64,000 bases of DNA from Sporolactobacillus sp. CQH2019 (GTDB lineage: Bacteria > Bacillota > Bacilli > Bacillales > Sporolactobacillaceae): positions 310,001-374,000 of the forward strand of contig NZ_JARAJZ010000001.1 in the NCBI RefSeq assembly GCF_028765345.1, written 5' to 3'. The notes beneath the pieces were generated by a model, which had not been told where the DNA came from, did not search any database, and saw only the letters and a list, made by a program, of their open reading frames with translations. Positions within the stretch are counted from its first letter, which is position 1; the number at the start of each line of letters is the position of its first letter. Shown here in pieces: positions 53,651 to 62,934 of the stretch. A program made the translations under genes and the position numbers.

Positions 53651-54535
53651 ATGGAGTGGCAACAAATCGAATATTTCCAGGTAGTCGCCCGGCTTCAGCA
53701 TATGACCCAGGCGGCTGAAGCTCTGTCCATTTCGCAGCCCGCGCTCAGCAGGTCTATTGCCCGCCTGGAAGAAGAACTCGGCGTCAGCCTTTTCGAAAGG
53801 CAGGGGCGGAATATAATCCTCAATCAGTACGGCAAACTTTTTCTGAAGCATGTGAATCGCATTCTGAAGGAGATTGAGGAGACGAAGAGGGAGATCCAGG
53901 CGCTCCTTGATCCGGAATACGGCGAAGTTTCGCTCGGCTTTCTCCATACATTAGGGGTGAATATGGTTCCTGATATTTTAAGGACGTTCCAGTGCAACCA
54001 TCCGCATACAAAGATTAAACTTTATCAAAACAATAACATTTCCCTGCTCAGGCAATTGCAGGTGGGTGAAATCGATCTCTGCCTGGTGCATCATGCCTTC
54101 GATTTTCCGCACATTCAATGGGAAAAACTTTGGACTGAAGAGCTGTTCATCATGGTTCCGGCATCGCATCCTCTGGCAAAAAGGAAGTCCATTACCCTGG
54201 ACGAGATACAGTCCGAACCGCTCATCTCATATAAGCCGGGATTCGAGCTGCGCAAAATAGCCGACAAGCTCTGCAGAAAGGCCAATTTTACCCCGAACAT
54301 CACATTTGAAGGCGAAGAAGTGACGACGCTTGCCGGCCTCGTTGCCGCCGGCCTCGGCGTCGCACTGCTGCCCGATCAGGAGGAAATCGACAGCAGCAAG
54401 GTCGCCAAGCTGCACGTGAGCTGGCCCAGCTGCGAGCGCCAGATCGGGCTGTCCTGGTATGAGGACCGCTACCTTTCTCCGGCCGCCACGCGATTCAAGG
54501 ATTTTGTCTTCTCCCACTACAAAGTTGCCGAATGA
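53651..54535 (+). CDS. LysR-family transcriptional regulator
   Basis: A 294-residue regulator. The winged helix-turn-helix covers residues 1-60 (MTQAAEALSISQPALSRSIA near 18-37, then LEEELGVSLFER), and the effector domain residues about 90-290, with VGEIDLCLVHHAF and VAAGLGVALLPDQ. The ATG at 53651 has AAGGAG eight bases upstream; the frame is open 21 codons further but starts there with no support. It is divergent from the MFS gene and probably regulates it. Effector unknown. Confidence 0.93.
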   Translation: MEWQQIEYFQVVARLQHMTQAAEALSISQPALSRSIARLEEELGVSLFERQGRNIILNQYGKLFLKHVNRILKEIEETKREIQALLDPEYGEVSLGFLHTLGVNMVPDILRTFQCNHPHTKIKLYQNNNISLLRQLQVGEIDLCLVHHAFDFPHIQWEKLWTEELFIMVPASHPLAKRKSITLDEIQSEPLISYKPGFELRKIADKLCRKANFTPNITFEGEEVTTLAGLVAAGLGVALLPDQEEIDSSKVAKLHVSWPSCERQIGLSWYEDRYLSPAATRFKDFVFSHYKVAE

Positions 54536-54540
54536 AAAAA

Positions 54541-54573
54541 GGACGGTGCCCAATCGGGAGCACCGCCTTTTTT
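54541..54573. terminator. Bidirectional terminator between LysR and YitT-like genes
   Basis: GGACGGTGC (54541-54549) pairs with GCACCGCC (54560-54567) around a loop, with A and T runs on the two sides. The T tail overlaps the stop codon of the YitT-like gene. Confidence 0.88.
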
Positions 54574-55585
54574 ATTCACCCTGAAACGGAAAACGGCCGG
54601 ACAGGCCGCCGTTCTTTGCCTTCGCATGGAACAGCTGCTCAAAGTGATGGTAATCCTCGTCTCCAAGCGCGTGTTTGGCCTTTTCGGAGGTCTCTCCGTG
54701 TTTCATCGCCTGAACCGCACGCTGCTGTTCCTCCGTGTGAAAAACGCCGATGATCTTATTCGTTTCCAGAATATCTGTAAAAGAATTCGGATCGACTCTT
54801 TTGATCAGCTGTTCCATCTGGTAAAGCTCATAATGGCTGATCACAATCATCACCGAATAGTGCTTTTTCTTCGTAAAGCCCCCATAAGACGGAATGACCG
54901 TCGCTCCGCGATCAAACTGATCCTGGATGGCACTGACCAGCTTATCCGCCTGTTCAGTCACCGTAATGACAGTCAGCTTCTGGTATTTGGTATGAATCAT
55001 GTCAATGACATAGCTGTTGACAAACCTCGATATCAGCGTATAGAGGGCGTACTGCCATTCATACACCGCTCCGGCAACGACAATAATGATCCCGTTAAGA
55101 ATCAGGAAATATTTGCCCGACGATGCATTGCGGTTCTTTCTTGTCAGATAAATGGCAATGATATCGAGCCCTCCCGTTGAAATCCCGTATTTGAGCGCTA
55201 TACCGACGCCGACTGCCGAGATGATGCCGCCGAAAATCGCATTCAGCAAGAGATCATGCGACAGCGGATAAACCGGAATAGCGGATAAAAATAAGGAAGT
55301 AAACAGCACGGTGACAAAACTGAAAAAGGTGAAGCTTTTTCCGACTCTAAACCATCCAAGCAGAGCAATAGGCAGATTCAATAAGAGAACAAGAGCTCCG
55401 ATCGACAGGCTCAGATGAAAATAATCACGCAGCACGTCCGTCATCAGCTGAGCAGCACCATTAATTCCCGACGCATAGACTTTAGCCGGAATTAGAAAGA
55501 AATTCATGCTCAGCGCACATAGAAAAGCCGAGCAAACGGCAATCAACAACTTCTTCATCAGTTCTCTTAAAACCGTCCGGTGCAT
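54572..55585 (-). CDS. YitT-family membrane protein (DUF161/DUF2179)
   Basis: A 337-residue protein with five hydrophobic helices in the first 210 residues (DUF161, including NFFLIPAKVYASGINGAAQL near 28-47 and KYGISTGGLDIIA near 141) and a cytosolic DUF2179 domain near 225-280 (FDRGATVIPSYGGFTKKKHY). Family members are common in Bacillales and their role is poorly known. The ATG at 55585 has GGAAGC close upstream; an earlier start would lie within a poorly supported extension. The 384 bases up to the truncated haemoglobin gene show no coding region. Confidence 0.9.
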   Translation of the reverse strand: MHRTVLRELMKKLLIAVCSAFLCALSMNFFLIPAKVYASGINGAAQLMTDVLRDYFHLSLSIGALVLLLNLPIALLGWFRVGKSFTFFSFVTVLFTSLFLSAIPVYPLSHDLLLNAIFGGIISAVGVGIALKYGISTGGLDIIAIYLTRKNRNASSGKYFLILNGIIIVVAGAVYEWQYALYTLISRFVNSYVIDMIHTKYQKLTVITVTEQADKLVSAIQDQFDRGATVIPSYGGFTKKKHYSVMIVISHYELYQMEQLIKRVDPNSFTDILETNKIIGVFHTEEQQRAVQAMKHGETSEKAKHALGDEDYHHFEQLFHAKAKNGGLSGRFPFQGE

Positions 55586-56005
55586 AGCTTCCGTCTTCCC
55601 TTGTCGTAATGTCAGAATCAATACTTAATATAACCGGCTTCAGGTCCCGTAAACAGCCGATTTTCCTCCATGGGCCTCAAATTATAGCACTTTCCGAATC
55701 GGATGCAACCATCTGAGAAAATGTCTTATTTTTTTCATTCATAAGACGAAACAGACTTTTCTACCTTTTGAAGATGTTTCTGAAAAGTCCTGAAGAAGCA
55801 GCCGAAAGTATGGATTAGTTGCCCGATGCCGCTTAGTCTTGTTACAATATAGAAAGTTTCAGGGGCTTTCCGCTTTGAAACGAATCCGGTCTGCGGCAAT
55901 GGCGCATGGACCGTCATAGTAAATAGGATCGACATCTTTCTTCAACACGTTTCCGGATAGATTACAGATAAAATATTAACAAAAGAAAGGTTGAATTTTA
56001 TCATC

Positions 56006-56431
56006 ATGAATAGGAGTGGGCTGCCATTGTTTGAAGCGATCGGCGGAGAAAAAACCGTGAGCAGTCTCGTTGAAACCTTTTATCGCCATGTAAAGCTTCA
56101 TCCGGTCATTTCTTCTCTTTTCCCCGACGACATGAGCGAGACGATTCGGAAACAAAAACAGTTTCTAACGCAGCTGCTGGGGGGGCCTCAGCTGTACTCA
56201 GCGGAACACGGCCATCCGATGCTGCGCAGGCGCCACCTGCGTTTCAAGATCGGTGCGGAGGAGGCCGATGCCTGGCTTGCCTGCATGAGCAAGGCAATGA
56301 ATGATATCGGTCTGGAAGCCGGATATCGGGAAATCATCTTCGACAGATTGTCGAAAACGGCACATCATATGATTAATCAGCCTGCATTTCATTATACCGG
56401 AGGGGTGATTTCCCATGATCTTTTACGATGA
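56006..56431 (+). CDS. yjbI: Group II truncated haemoglobin (YjbI-like)
   Basis: A 141-residue 2-over-2 globin. The family motif PDDMSETIRKQKQFLTQLLG (about 40-59) and EHGHPMLRRRHLRF (near 67-80), with the proximal His in RRRH, are conserved with B. subtilis YjbI. It binds haem and oxygen; in Bacillus it is linked to protection of YjbH from oxidation, which remains tentative. The start is unclear: ATG at 56006 is used, though the AAAGG lies about 15 bases upstream. A TTG nine codons later with AGGAGTGG before it is an alternative. It overlaps yjbH by 17 bases. Confidence 0.9.
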   Translation: MNRSGLPLFEAIGGEKTVSSLVETFYRHVKLHPVISSLFPDDMSETIRKQKQFLTQLLGGPQLYSAEHGHPMLRRRHLRFKIGAEEADAWLACMSKAMNDIGLEAGYREIIFDRLSKTAHHMINQPAFHYTGGVISHDLLR

Positions 56432-57311
56432 TCGATCGACATGTGAAGGAACACCGGGCCACATCATCTGTTCGAGGTATAAGCGTCCCAGAAATTTCCA
56501 CCGTGTGGAGATTTTAGCCTTTATCGATCCCCTCTGTGCGGAATGCTGGGGTCTCGAGCCGTTAATGAAAAAATTTTTCCTGGAATATCACGATTACTTC
56601 ACCTTTCGATTTATACTGACGACGAAACATGATACGGAAAATTGCTGCCAGTTTAACCAGGCCAGAAAAATAGCCGAAGAATGGGATAAGTATGCCCATC
56701 TGACGGGTATGTGCTGCGACAGCGATGTCTGGTTTGAAAATCCTCCTTCCCCGTATGCTGTCGCCCTTTCCATTAAGGCTGCCGAATTCCAGGGGAAGGC
56801 CGCCGGCAATCGTTTTCTCAGACGGATCAGGGAGCAGATTTTTTTTCGAAAAAAGGGAATGAATCAACTTCGCGAACTGCTTGAAGTCGCACGTCTTGCT
56901 AAACTGGATATTGACGAATTCAACAGCGACTTTCATTCCTGCCGATCGATTAAATCACTCCAGTGCGACCGCAGGCTGGCGAACGAGATGGCGATCACAG
57001 AACTGCCGTCGCTTGTCTTCTCTACGGCGGACGGCGATTCAGAAGCCGTAAAGGTCAACGGACGCTATGCTTACGATGTTTACGTTCAGATACTGACGGA
57101 ACTGCTCGGCGACACGCCTGTCGCCAGCCCTCCCCCGTCTTTGAAAGAATATTTCAGGCAGCAGAGTTTTCTCGCCACCAAAGAGGTCTCGGTTGTCTAT
57201 GATCTGTCGGAAGAAGATGCTCTGAAGGAACTGCGCAAGCTGCAGCTGCAGCAGCTGATTGAACCGATCGTGCTAAGAAGCGGCACTTATTGGAAGTATA
57301 TTGCGGATTAA
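56415..57311 (+). CDS. yjbH: Spx-degradation adaptor YjbH, DsbA-like
   Basis: A 298-residue thioredoxin-like protein that in B. subtilis presents Spx to ClpXP and is inactivated by disulfide stress (also named SpxH). The CxxC motif is in DPLCAECWGLEP (Cys41, Cys44). The central helical insertion and the C-terminal segment TELPSLVFSTADGD near 195-208 agree with the family. GGAGGGG lies nine bases before the ATG, inside the haemoglobin gene, so the pair is translated together as yjbI-yjbH. Its target Spx is coded about 6 kb away. Confidence 0.92.
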   Translation: MIFYDDRSTCEGTPGHIICSRYKRPRNFHRVEILAFIDPLCAECWGLEPLMKKFFLEYHDYFTFRFILTTKHDTENCCQFNQARKIAEEWDKYAHLTGMCCDSDVWFENPPSPYAVALSIKAAEFQGKAAGNRFLRRIREQIFFRKKGMNQLRELLEVARLAKLDIDEFNSDFHSCRSIKSLQCDRRLANEMAITELPSLVFSTADGDSEAVKVNGRYAYDVYVQILTELLGDTPVASPPPSLKEYFRQQSFLATKEVSVVYDLSEEDALKELRKLQLQQLIEPIVLRSGTYWKYIAD

Positions 57312-57357
57312 GCGCTCATAGGCTTGTAACACATCATTTTTTAAAGGATGGATGGAT

Positions 57358-57525
57358 ATGAAGCCGCTGACCGCACTGCTTCTGGCTGTCATGGCCGCTC
57401 TTTGTTTTCTCTACTACCTGCTGGGCCTGATGCATCTTCATTCGCTGCTGTTGTCCGGAGGATTTTTATTTCTGATCATTTTTCTGCTGATCAGGGTTCT
57501 TACCGTTCACCCGAAAAAAAAATGA
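57358..57525 (+). CDS. Small two-helix membrane protein, 55 aa
   Basis: A 55-residue protein with two hydrophobic helices (about residues 4-25 and 30-49) and a basic tail HPKKK. AAAGGATGG lies upstream of the ATG. It lies 46 bases after yjbH in the same direction and ends just before a terminator. I do not recognise a family. A different frame starting at 57348 is open longer but has no supporting features. Confidence 0.7.
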   Translation: MKPLTALLLAVMAALCFLYYLLGLMHLHSLLLSGGFLFLIIFLLIRVLTVHPKKK

Positions 57526-57532
57526 CGGCTCA

Positions 57533-57562
57533 AAAAAAGCGGAGCCGGATCGGCCGCTTTTC
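57533..57562. terminator. Convergent terminator between yjbH unit and pepF
   Basis: AAAAGCGG (57535-57542) pairs with CCGCTTTT (57554-57561) around an 11-base loop. Suitable for both strands. Confidence 0.8.
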
Positions 57563-57585
57563 TCGAGCCTTTTTTATTGCTTTTT

Positions 57586-59400
57586 TTATTCAAACATCAG
57601 CTGTTCCGTTTCATCCAGCACCTGTTCGAACACTTCCATCGCCTGCTGAACCGGTTTCGGTTCGGCCATATCGACGCCTGCCTTCTTCAGGACGTCAATC
57701 GGATCGGCCGAACTGCCCGACTTCAGATAGTTTTTGTAGCGATCCACCGCGGGTGCCCCTTCTTCAAGGATCTGCTTTGAAAGAGCGGAGGCCGCGCTGT
57801 ATCCGGTCGCGTATTGATAAACGTAGTAGTTATAATAAAAATGGGGAATTCTGGCCCATTCAAGACCGATCTGTTTATCGACGACAATCCCGTCGCCGAA
57901 GTACTTTTTGTTCAGATCATAATAAAGGCCGGTCAGCAGATCGGCCGTGAGCGCCGCACCGGCACGCGCCTTCTCATGGATGATCTGTTCGAATTCCGCG
58001 AACATCGTCTGCCGGAAGACTGTTGCCTTGAAGCCCTCAAGCCGATTATTCAGCAGATATAATTTTTCCTTCCTGTCATCGGTATTTTCAAGCAGATAAT
58101 GGTTAAGCAGGGCTTCGTTGCATGTCGAAGCCACTTCCGCGACAAAGATCGAATAATCCGAATAAGGATAGGGCTGGCAGGTGCGCGAATAGTAGCTGTG
58201 CATCGAGTGCCCGAGTTCATGGGCCAGCGTAAACACACTGTTGACGTTGTCCTGCCAGTTCAGCAGGATATACGGCATCGTGCCGAATGCCCCGCCTGAA
58301 TAGCCGCCGCTTCTCTTGTTCTGCGTTTCCCTGACATCAATCCAGCGCTTCCTGAAACCTTCGCGGATCACATCCAGATAATCTTCGCCGAGAGGGGCAA
58401 GTCCCTTCAAAACAAGATCCTTCGCTTCTTCATAGGTTACTTTGATTTTTGCATTGGCAACAAGCGGCGCGTAAAGATCGTACATATGCAGTTCATCAAT
58501 TTTCAAGGCTTTCTTGCGGAGAGCTACATAACGATACATTAAAGGAAGATGCTCATGAACGGTTTTGATCAGATTGTCATAAACCGATTCGGGGATCGCA
58601 TTGCCAAAAAGAGCCGCCTCGCGCGCCGATTTATAGTGCCTCGCCGCCGCGTAAAAATTATCGCGTTTAATCTGGCCGCCGAGTGTCGAAGCCAGTGTAT
58701 TTTTAAATGAGCCGTAAGTGGCATAAATGCCTTCAAACGTTTCCCTGCGGACCCGCCTGTCTTCGCTTTCCATCAGCTTTCCGTAGCGTCCGTGCGTGAT
58801 CTCCACGTCATGGCCGTTTTCATCCTTGATCTTCGGAAATCTGAGATCGGCATTATTCAGCATTCCGAACGTAACGGAAGAAGCATCCGTCACGTCACTT
58901 GCGGCAGCCAGAAGTGCTTCTTTTTCCGCATCAAGCACGTGCGGCCTTGTTCTCGTAATTTCATCGATGGCATGCCGGTAAAGCTGAAGCTCTTTGTTCT
59001 CGTTCAGAAAACCGTTCAGCTTTTCCGGAGCGATGGCCAGTATTTCGGGCACTATGAAAGCCAGCCTGCCGGCAATCGCCGCAGCCAGACTTCCCGCCCG
59101 GTCATGGAGCGCCTGATAAGTTGCATCGGCCGTGTCTTCGTCCGACTTCATATGGGCGTATACATAGACTCTGTTCAAAATTTCGGTCAGTTGATCCTCC
59201 TTCTGCAGCATCGCATGCAGCGTCTCTGAAGATTCGTGCAGTTTCCCTTTATACGCCTCTACCTCAGGCACAAGATCTTTGACTTTCCGAAAAGCTGCTT
59301 CCCATGATTGGATATCGGGAAAAATTGCTTCAAGATCCCATGTTTCTTCTTTTGGAACATCCTCCCTTTTCGGAAGGGCCGCTGTCTGTTCACCGGCCAT
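57586..59400 (-). CDS. pepF: Oligoendopeptidase F
   Basis: A 604-residue M3B zinc peptidase that cleaves cytosolic oligopeptides of about 5-20 residues; in B. subtilis extra copies affect sporulation signalling peptides. HELGHSMHSYYS sits at residues 394-405 with the zinc ligands His394 and His398. The N-terminal lobe begins REDVPKEETWDLEAIFPD (12-29), as in PepF. GGAGG lies six bases before the ATG. Order coiA-pepF and position next to yjbH are as in B. subtilis. Length is standard. Confidence 0.96.
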   Translation of the reverse strand: MAGEQTAALPKREDVPKEETWDLEAIFPDIQSWEAAFRKVKDLVPEVEAYKGKLHESSETLHAMLQKEDQLTEILNRVYVYAHMKSDEDTADATYQALHDRAGSLAAAIAGRLAFIVPEILAIAPEKLNGFLNENKELQLYRHAIDEITRTRPHVLDAEKEALLAAASDVTDASSVTFGMLNNADLRFPKIKDENGHDVEITHGRYGKLMESEDRRVRRETFEGIYATYGSFKNTLASTLGGQIKRDNFYAAARHYKSAREAALFGNAIPESVYDNLIKTVHEHLPLMYRYVALRKKALKIDELHMYDLYAPLVANAKIKVTYEEAKDLVLKGLAPLGEDYLDVIREGFRKRWIDVRETQNKRSGGYSGGAFGTMPYILLNWQDNVNSVFTLAHELGHSMHSYYSRTCQPYPYSDYSIFVAEVASTCNEALLNHYLLENTDDRKEKLYLLNNRLEGFKATVFRQTMFAEFEQIIHEKARAGAALTADLLTGLYYDLNKKYFGDGIVVDKQIGLEWARIPHFYYNYYVYQYATGYSAASALSKQILEEGAPAVDRYKNYLKSGSSADPIDVLKKAGVDMAEPKPVQQAMEVFEQVLDETEQLMFE

Positions 59401-59498
59401 GACGCCACCTCCATATAGTTGTTCTTCACTGAGGAATAAATAACCAATTTCATCGTACTTCTTTTTACCCGTTTGCGCAAAAAGCAGCCGCTCGGTCT

Positions 59499-60716
59499 TT
59501 ATTGATCCGGTTCATGCTCCAGCAAATCGAGCACAAGCCGGTCCTGTTTCAGAAGCTGATCGACGGCCGATTCTCCCGTTCTGCGGGCAGAACGCAGGCG
59601 ATAGGTGTCTCCCCTTCTGTCCGCTGCTCCCAGTTTAACCAGCTGTCCAAGATAAGTTCTGATCACCTCTGCCCCTGAACGTCTCGGGCAGAGCGGAAGG
59701 GGCCTTCTGACAAAAACAGTCTCATTCTCCCCTATTTTCCCGGTTTGCATCAGCATGTCCGCTGTGAACCATCCATCGGCCGGACCATGGGTCATGATGA
59801 TGTAAATCCACATCTGCCACAGACAGGGCGAAAGGGAAAAATGGATATAGTCGCGATGCGGGAGTCCGACAAAAGAGGGAAAAGATGAATAGTTGATTCT
59901 CAATCGATAGGCCTGCATGCGCAGCCAGTATTCCTCGCGCGCGAGATGAGACGGGGGGTTCAGGCGGCGGCGCCTTTTGCAGTCGTTCCAATCCTGTTTG
60001 AAAGTTTCAGATGAAAAAGGAAAGGAGGGCATCATTAACTGATAAGGCCTGGCTGCCGAAAGGACTTGATTTATTTCCCGGGCAATATAGACGGTTTTCG
60101 AGACGGGATGAAGCTGGGCTGCAAAACAGATTCTTTTTTCTGCGGGATAATAGTAGCAAACATAATATGGAGAGAAGAAGGGATGGCAGGAGGGCGATCG
60201 TTTTGAAAATTGGATTGTCTGAGACTCAAAACCCGACAGTCTGGCAAGAAATCGGCTTTTCTTCTGGCGCGCGCCTCCCAATATCCAGATTGGGCGGATA
60301 CCGAGGCTTGTGTATCCGTCTGTTCGCTCGCGGAATTTCTCTTCTGAAAGGGTACTGCACTGATATTCCAGAGCAATCGGCCGAATGCCCGGCAAATAAA
60401 TATCGGGCCTCTGGCGAATCTCCGGGAGGTAACGCTCCAGTTCGGGCATGCGGCCGTTTACTTTCGTCCATTGGAATAAATCTTCTTTTCCGCTTAGATG
60501 AATCGGCGATTCGGGTTCTGTTTCCACGATGCAGGGATCTTTCGGATGGTGGGAAAAGTGCCACTTTTTCTTATTTCCAAGCCGCAGCCGAACCGGCGAG
60601 CGGCAGACCGGACAATAGAACCGTTCCCTGCTTCTCAGCCGGTTCAGCTGATCCCGGGTAAATTTTGTGGAAACAAGAGATATCCGGCGTCCGTCATCCA
60701 AAGTTGCAATGAGCAT
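59499..60716 (-). CDS. coiA: Competence protein CoiA
   Basis: A 405-residue competence protein needed for natural transformation in Bacillus and Streptococcus. The N-terminus has a zinc-ribbon-like site FYCPVCRSPVRLRLG near residues 33-47, then WHFSHHP. A nuclease-like segment IYLPGIRPIALEYQCSTLS near 106-124 holds the acidic and Gln residues of the predicted nuclease core. The ATG at 60716 gives MLIATLDDGR with AAGG five bases before it; the upstream open frame is not needed. It is 98 bases upstream of pepF, in the same direction. Confidence 0.92.
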   Translation of the reverse strand: MLIATLDDGRRISLVSTKFTRDQLNRLRSRERFYCPVCRSPVRLRLGNKKKWHFSHHPKDPCIVETEPESPIHLSGKEDLFQWTKVNGRMPELERYLPEIRQRPDIYLPGIRPIALEYQCSTLSEEKFRERTDGYTSLGIRPIWILGGARQKKSRFLARLSGFESQTIQFSKRSPSCHPFFSPYYVCYYYPAEKRICFAAQLHPVSKTVYIAREINQVLSAARPYQLMMPSFPFSSETFKQDWNDCKRRRRLNPPSHLAREEYWLRMQAYRLRINYSSFPSFVGLPHRDYIHFSLSPCLWQMWIYIIMTHGPADGWFTADMLMQTGKIGENETVFVRRPLPLCPRRSGAEVIRTYLGQLVKLGAADRRGDTYRLRSARRTGESAVDQLLKQDRLVLDLLEHEPDQ

Positions 60717-60840
60717 TCCATCACGACCTTCGCCTTTAATAGTCAACGATAACCAAATTCGACAAATAAATTTTTTCTCCTGCCTGTCAGATCGCTTTAT
60801 CACAATGACGGAGATCGCGCATCGGCGCCTTCAGGCAGAG

Positions 60841-60888
60841 AAAAGGCTGTTCCCTTGTCGAAGAAAAGCGACTTAAGGAACAGCCTCT
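60841..60888 (-). terminator. Terminator of mecA
   Basis: AGGCTGTTCC (60844-60853) and GGAACAGCCT (60877-60886) are perfect arms; the minus strand continues TTTTC. It lies between mecA and coiA, separating their transcripts. Confidence 0.8.
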
Positions 60889-60957
60889 AAAAATACAAAC
60901 AGGCCGGCCGCCGACAACCCTCTTTATCATCCATTACGAATACCATCCCGGCAGAAC

Positions 60958-61677
60958 TCATGGAATCAAAGGAAAATGGGATTGGATTGTCTCAAGTGCC
61001 CGTGCAGCGATCAGTTCTTTGCCGTACTCCTGAAGCATGGAACGAGTCACGTTTGTTTCAGCGCCGAACTCCAGCATGGTACTCAGGTCGTCAGCCCGGC
61101 GGTCGTCCGCAAATTCTTCGGGAAACTGCAAACTGAGATAATACTTTTCATTGTAAACGAACAGGGCCGTATCGACGGATGGATCGTTTTCAAAAGCATG
61201 ACTGAGTGAAATCAGGTCTTCTATATCTTCAAACTCAAGAACAAAAGAACGGTTGGCTCCCCGTTTTTTGTGAACAGTTGTATGATTATATCTTGGCTTT
61301 ACGTATGCTTCCCCTTTCTCCTGTCTGCCCTCCTCAGGCAGACGGTCTTCAGGATCTGTCCCGCCGCTTTCATTCGCCGGTCCGTCCGGCTGCTTTTCCG
61401 CAGATACAGGGAACTGAAGATTGGAGCCGTCTTTTGAAATCTGTGCCCGTGTGACAATGATTTCCATGCCCTTTTCAAGTGCCTGAACCTGTATCCAGAG
61501 CGGCCCTTCGAGTGAAAAGGATTCCTGACTGTGAGCTTCATCCATCATCTGCCAGAAGAGTTCCTCGCTCCTGTCACGATTGTACCAGATTTCCTCCCGG
61601 TCAAATCCGCGGTCTTCAATGTCGATGTAGCTGATATAAAACTTAAGAGTATTCTCATTGATCCGTTCTATTTTCAT
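60958..61677 (-). CDS. mecA: ClpC adaptor and competence regulator MecA
   Basis: A 239-residue adaptor that in B. subtilis delivers ComK and other proteins to ClpCP. The N-terminal domain starts MKIERINENTLKFYISYIDI and has GFDREEIWYNRDRSEELFW (about 24-42). A Pro/Gly/Glu-rich linker near 95-135 separates it from the C-terminal ClpC-binding domain with FEDIEDLISLSH and NEKYYLSLQF. The ATG at 61677 has AGGGAGAG upstream; the frame is open 56 codons upstream without support. Note that the window encodes ClpE but not ClpC. Confidence 0.95.
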   Translation of the reverse strand: MKIERINENTLKFYISYIDIEDRGFDREEIWYNRDRSEELFWQMMDEAHSQESFSLEGPLWIQVQALEKGMEIIVTRAQISKDGSNLQFPVSAEKQPDGPANESGGTDPEDRLPEEGRQEKGEAYVKPRYNHTTVHKKRGANRSFVLEFEDIEDLISLSHAFENDPSVDTALFVYNEKYYLSLQFPEEFADDRRADDLSTMLEFGAETNVTRSMLQEYGKELIAARALETIQSHFPLIP

Positions 61678-62016
61678 CGCTATCTCTCCCTTCTTCATCC
61701 ATGGCATGGGGAGTGACCGTCTATAAAGTAAGACAACTTGTTCTCGTACTTTTATTGTATGACAAATCATTAGCGAATGAAATAAAAAAAACACAGTCTT
61801 TCCAATATTCCACACTTGCCCGCATTTCGGATCGATCTCTATCATCCTACTGACTGCTGCGCTTAATTATGCCTATTGTTTCGGGCAGTCAGCAGGATTT
61901 TTGTAACAGACTTTTTTGGGGGAAACGACCCGATCGATCCTGCAAATGAAGCAGCGGAATGATTCGGGACAAGTCCGCATAAGCTGAAACGGAACAGACG
62001 AAAGGGGTTTTCATGT

Positions 62017-62700
62017 ATGTCCTTTGACTTCGGCATCCTGATCTCCATCCTGAAGATTATTATCATTGACATTATCCTTGGCGGTGATAATGCAGTTGTC
62101 ATTGCGCTTGCCTGCCGGAAACTTCATGAGAAAAAGAGAAACAAAGCCATTTTTATCGGGACCGGTTTAGCTGTTATACTCCGGATCGGATTAACGGCCA
62201 TGGTTGTTTCTCTTCTGAATATTCCCTATCTCTTGCTGGCCGGCGGTATTTTTCTGATCTTTATTGCCTTTCGCCTGCTCGTAAACAAGGAAGAAAAACA
62301 TGATGTCAAGGCAGGAACCTCGCTTTTTTTTGCCGTGCGCACCATCGTCTTTGCGGATGTCGTCATGGGACTGGACAACATGCTGGCAGTCGCCGGAGCG
62401 TCCAAGGGACATATCGGTTTTATCGCCGTCGGTCTGCTCTTCTCTGTCCCGATTATTGTCTGGGGCAGTCAGCTGATCCTCATTGCTATGGAGCATCTTC
62501 CGTTTCTTATTTATGCAGGAGGAGGCGTTCTCGTCTACACAGCATCGGAAATGATCCTGGACGAACCGATGCTTCAGTCCTTTTTTATGAATTATCAAAA
62601 GCTGGCATTTTATTTTCCGCCTCTGTTGATCATTTCCGTGATCGCTTTGGGCTGGCTCGCCAACCTGCTTTCTTCCAGCCGCATGGCTGGAAAATCCTGA
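62017..62700 (+). CDS. TerC-family membrane protein (YjbE-like)
   Basis: A 227-residue protein with about seven helices. The paired acidic motifs IIIDIILGGDNAVVIAL (near 15-31) and FADVVMGLDNMLAVAGAS (near 111-128) are diagnostic of TerC/YjbE/YkoY. Relatives in Bacillus export manganese or help load metal onto secreted enzymes. No yybP-ykoY manganese riboswitch was recognised in the 150 bases upstream. AAAGGGG lies ten bases before the ATG. It sits between mecA and spx exactly as in B. subtilis, and ends before a perfect terminator hairpin. Confidence 0.92.
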   Translation: MSFDFGILISILKIIIIDIILGGDNAVVIALACRKLHEKKRNKAIFIGTGLAVILRIGLTAMVVSLLNIPYLLLAGGIFLIFIAFRLLVNKEEKHDVKAGTSLFFAVRTIVFADVVMGLDNMLAVAGASKGHIGFIAVGLLFSVPIIVWGSQLILIAMEHLPFLIYAGGGVLVYTASEMILDEPMLQSFFMNYQKLAFYFPPLLIISVIALGWLANLLSSSRMAGKS

Positions 62701-62867
62701 TTGGCTAGTTTTATAGATTGCCGGACGGCATCTCCCGGCAAACAACATCCTGCGATGAAGATGAAGACGATATTCTTTGCAGCGGCGACAAATTTTGTCA
62801 GACAGCATGCTCTTCGGAAAAGGCAATATTCTTCGGCACCGACCTCAGCCGATTCCAGACAGGAAAG

Positions 62868-62912
62868 AACAGCAGGGCATTCTCCTTTCATGAGAATGCC
62901 CTGCTGTTTTTC
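62868..62912. terminator. Perfect 17-base hairpin terminator between TerC-like gene and spx
   Basis: Arms 62868-62884 and 62892-62908 are fully complementary, with a seven-base loop and TTTTTC on the plus strand. The minus strand side runs CTTTCC, so spx may share it with lower efficiency. Confidence 0.92.
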
Positions 62913-62934
62913 AATGATTCGCATAGAACGGATC

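Noticed and set aside
55735-55935. 66-aa minus-strand frame in the YitT-yjbI gap
   Set aside because: Only a poor, adjacent AAGAAAG before the ATG and no recognisable sequence; likely chance.
61860-62016. yybP-ykoY manganese riboswitch before the TerC-like gene
   Set aside because: Expected because of the gene family, but the conserved core elements could not be found in the leader.
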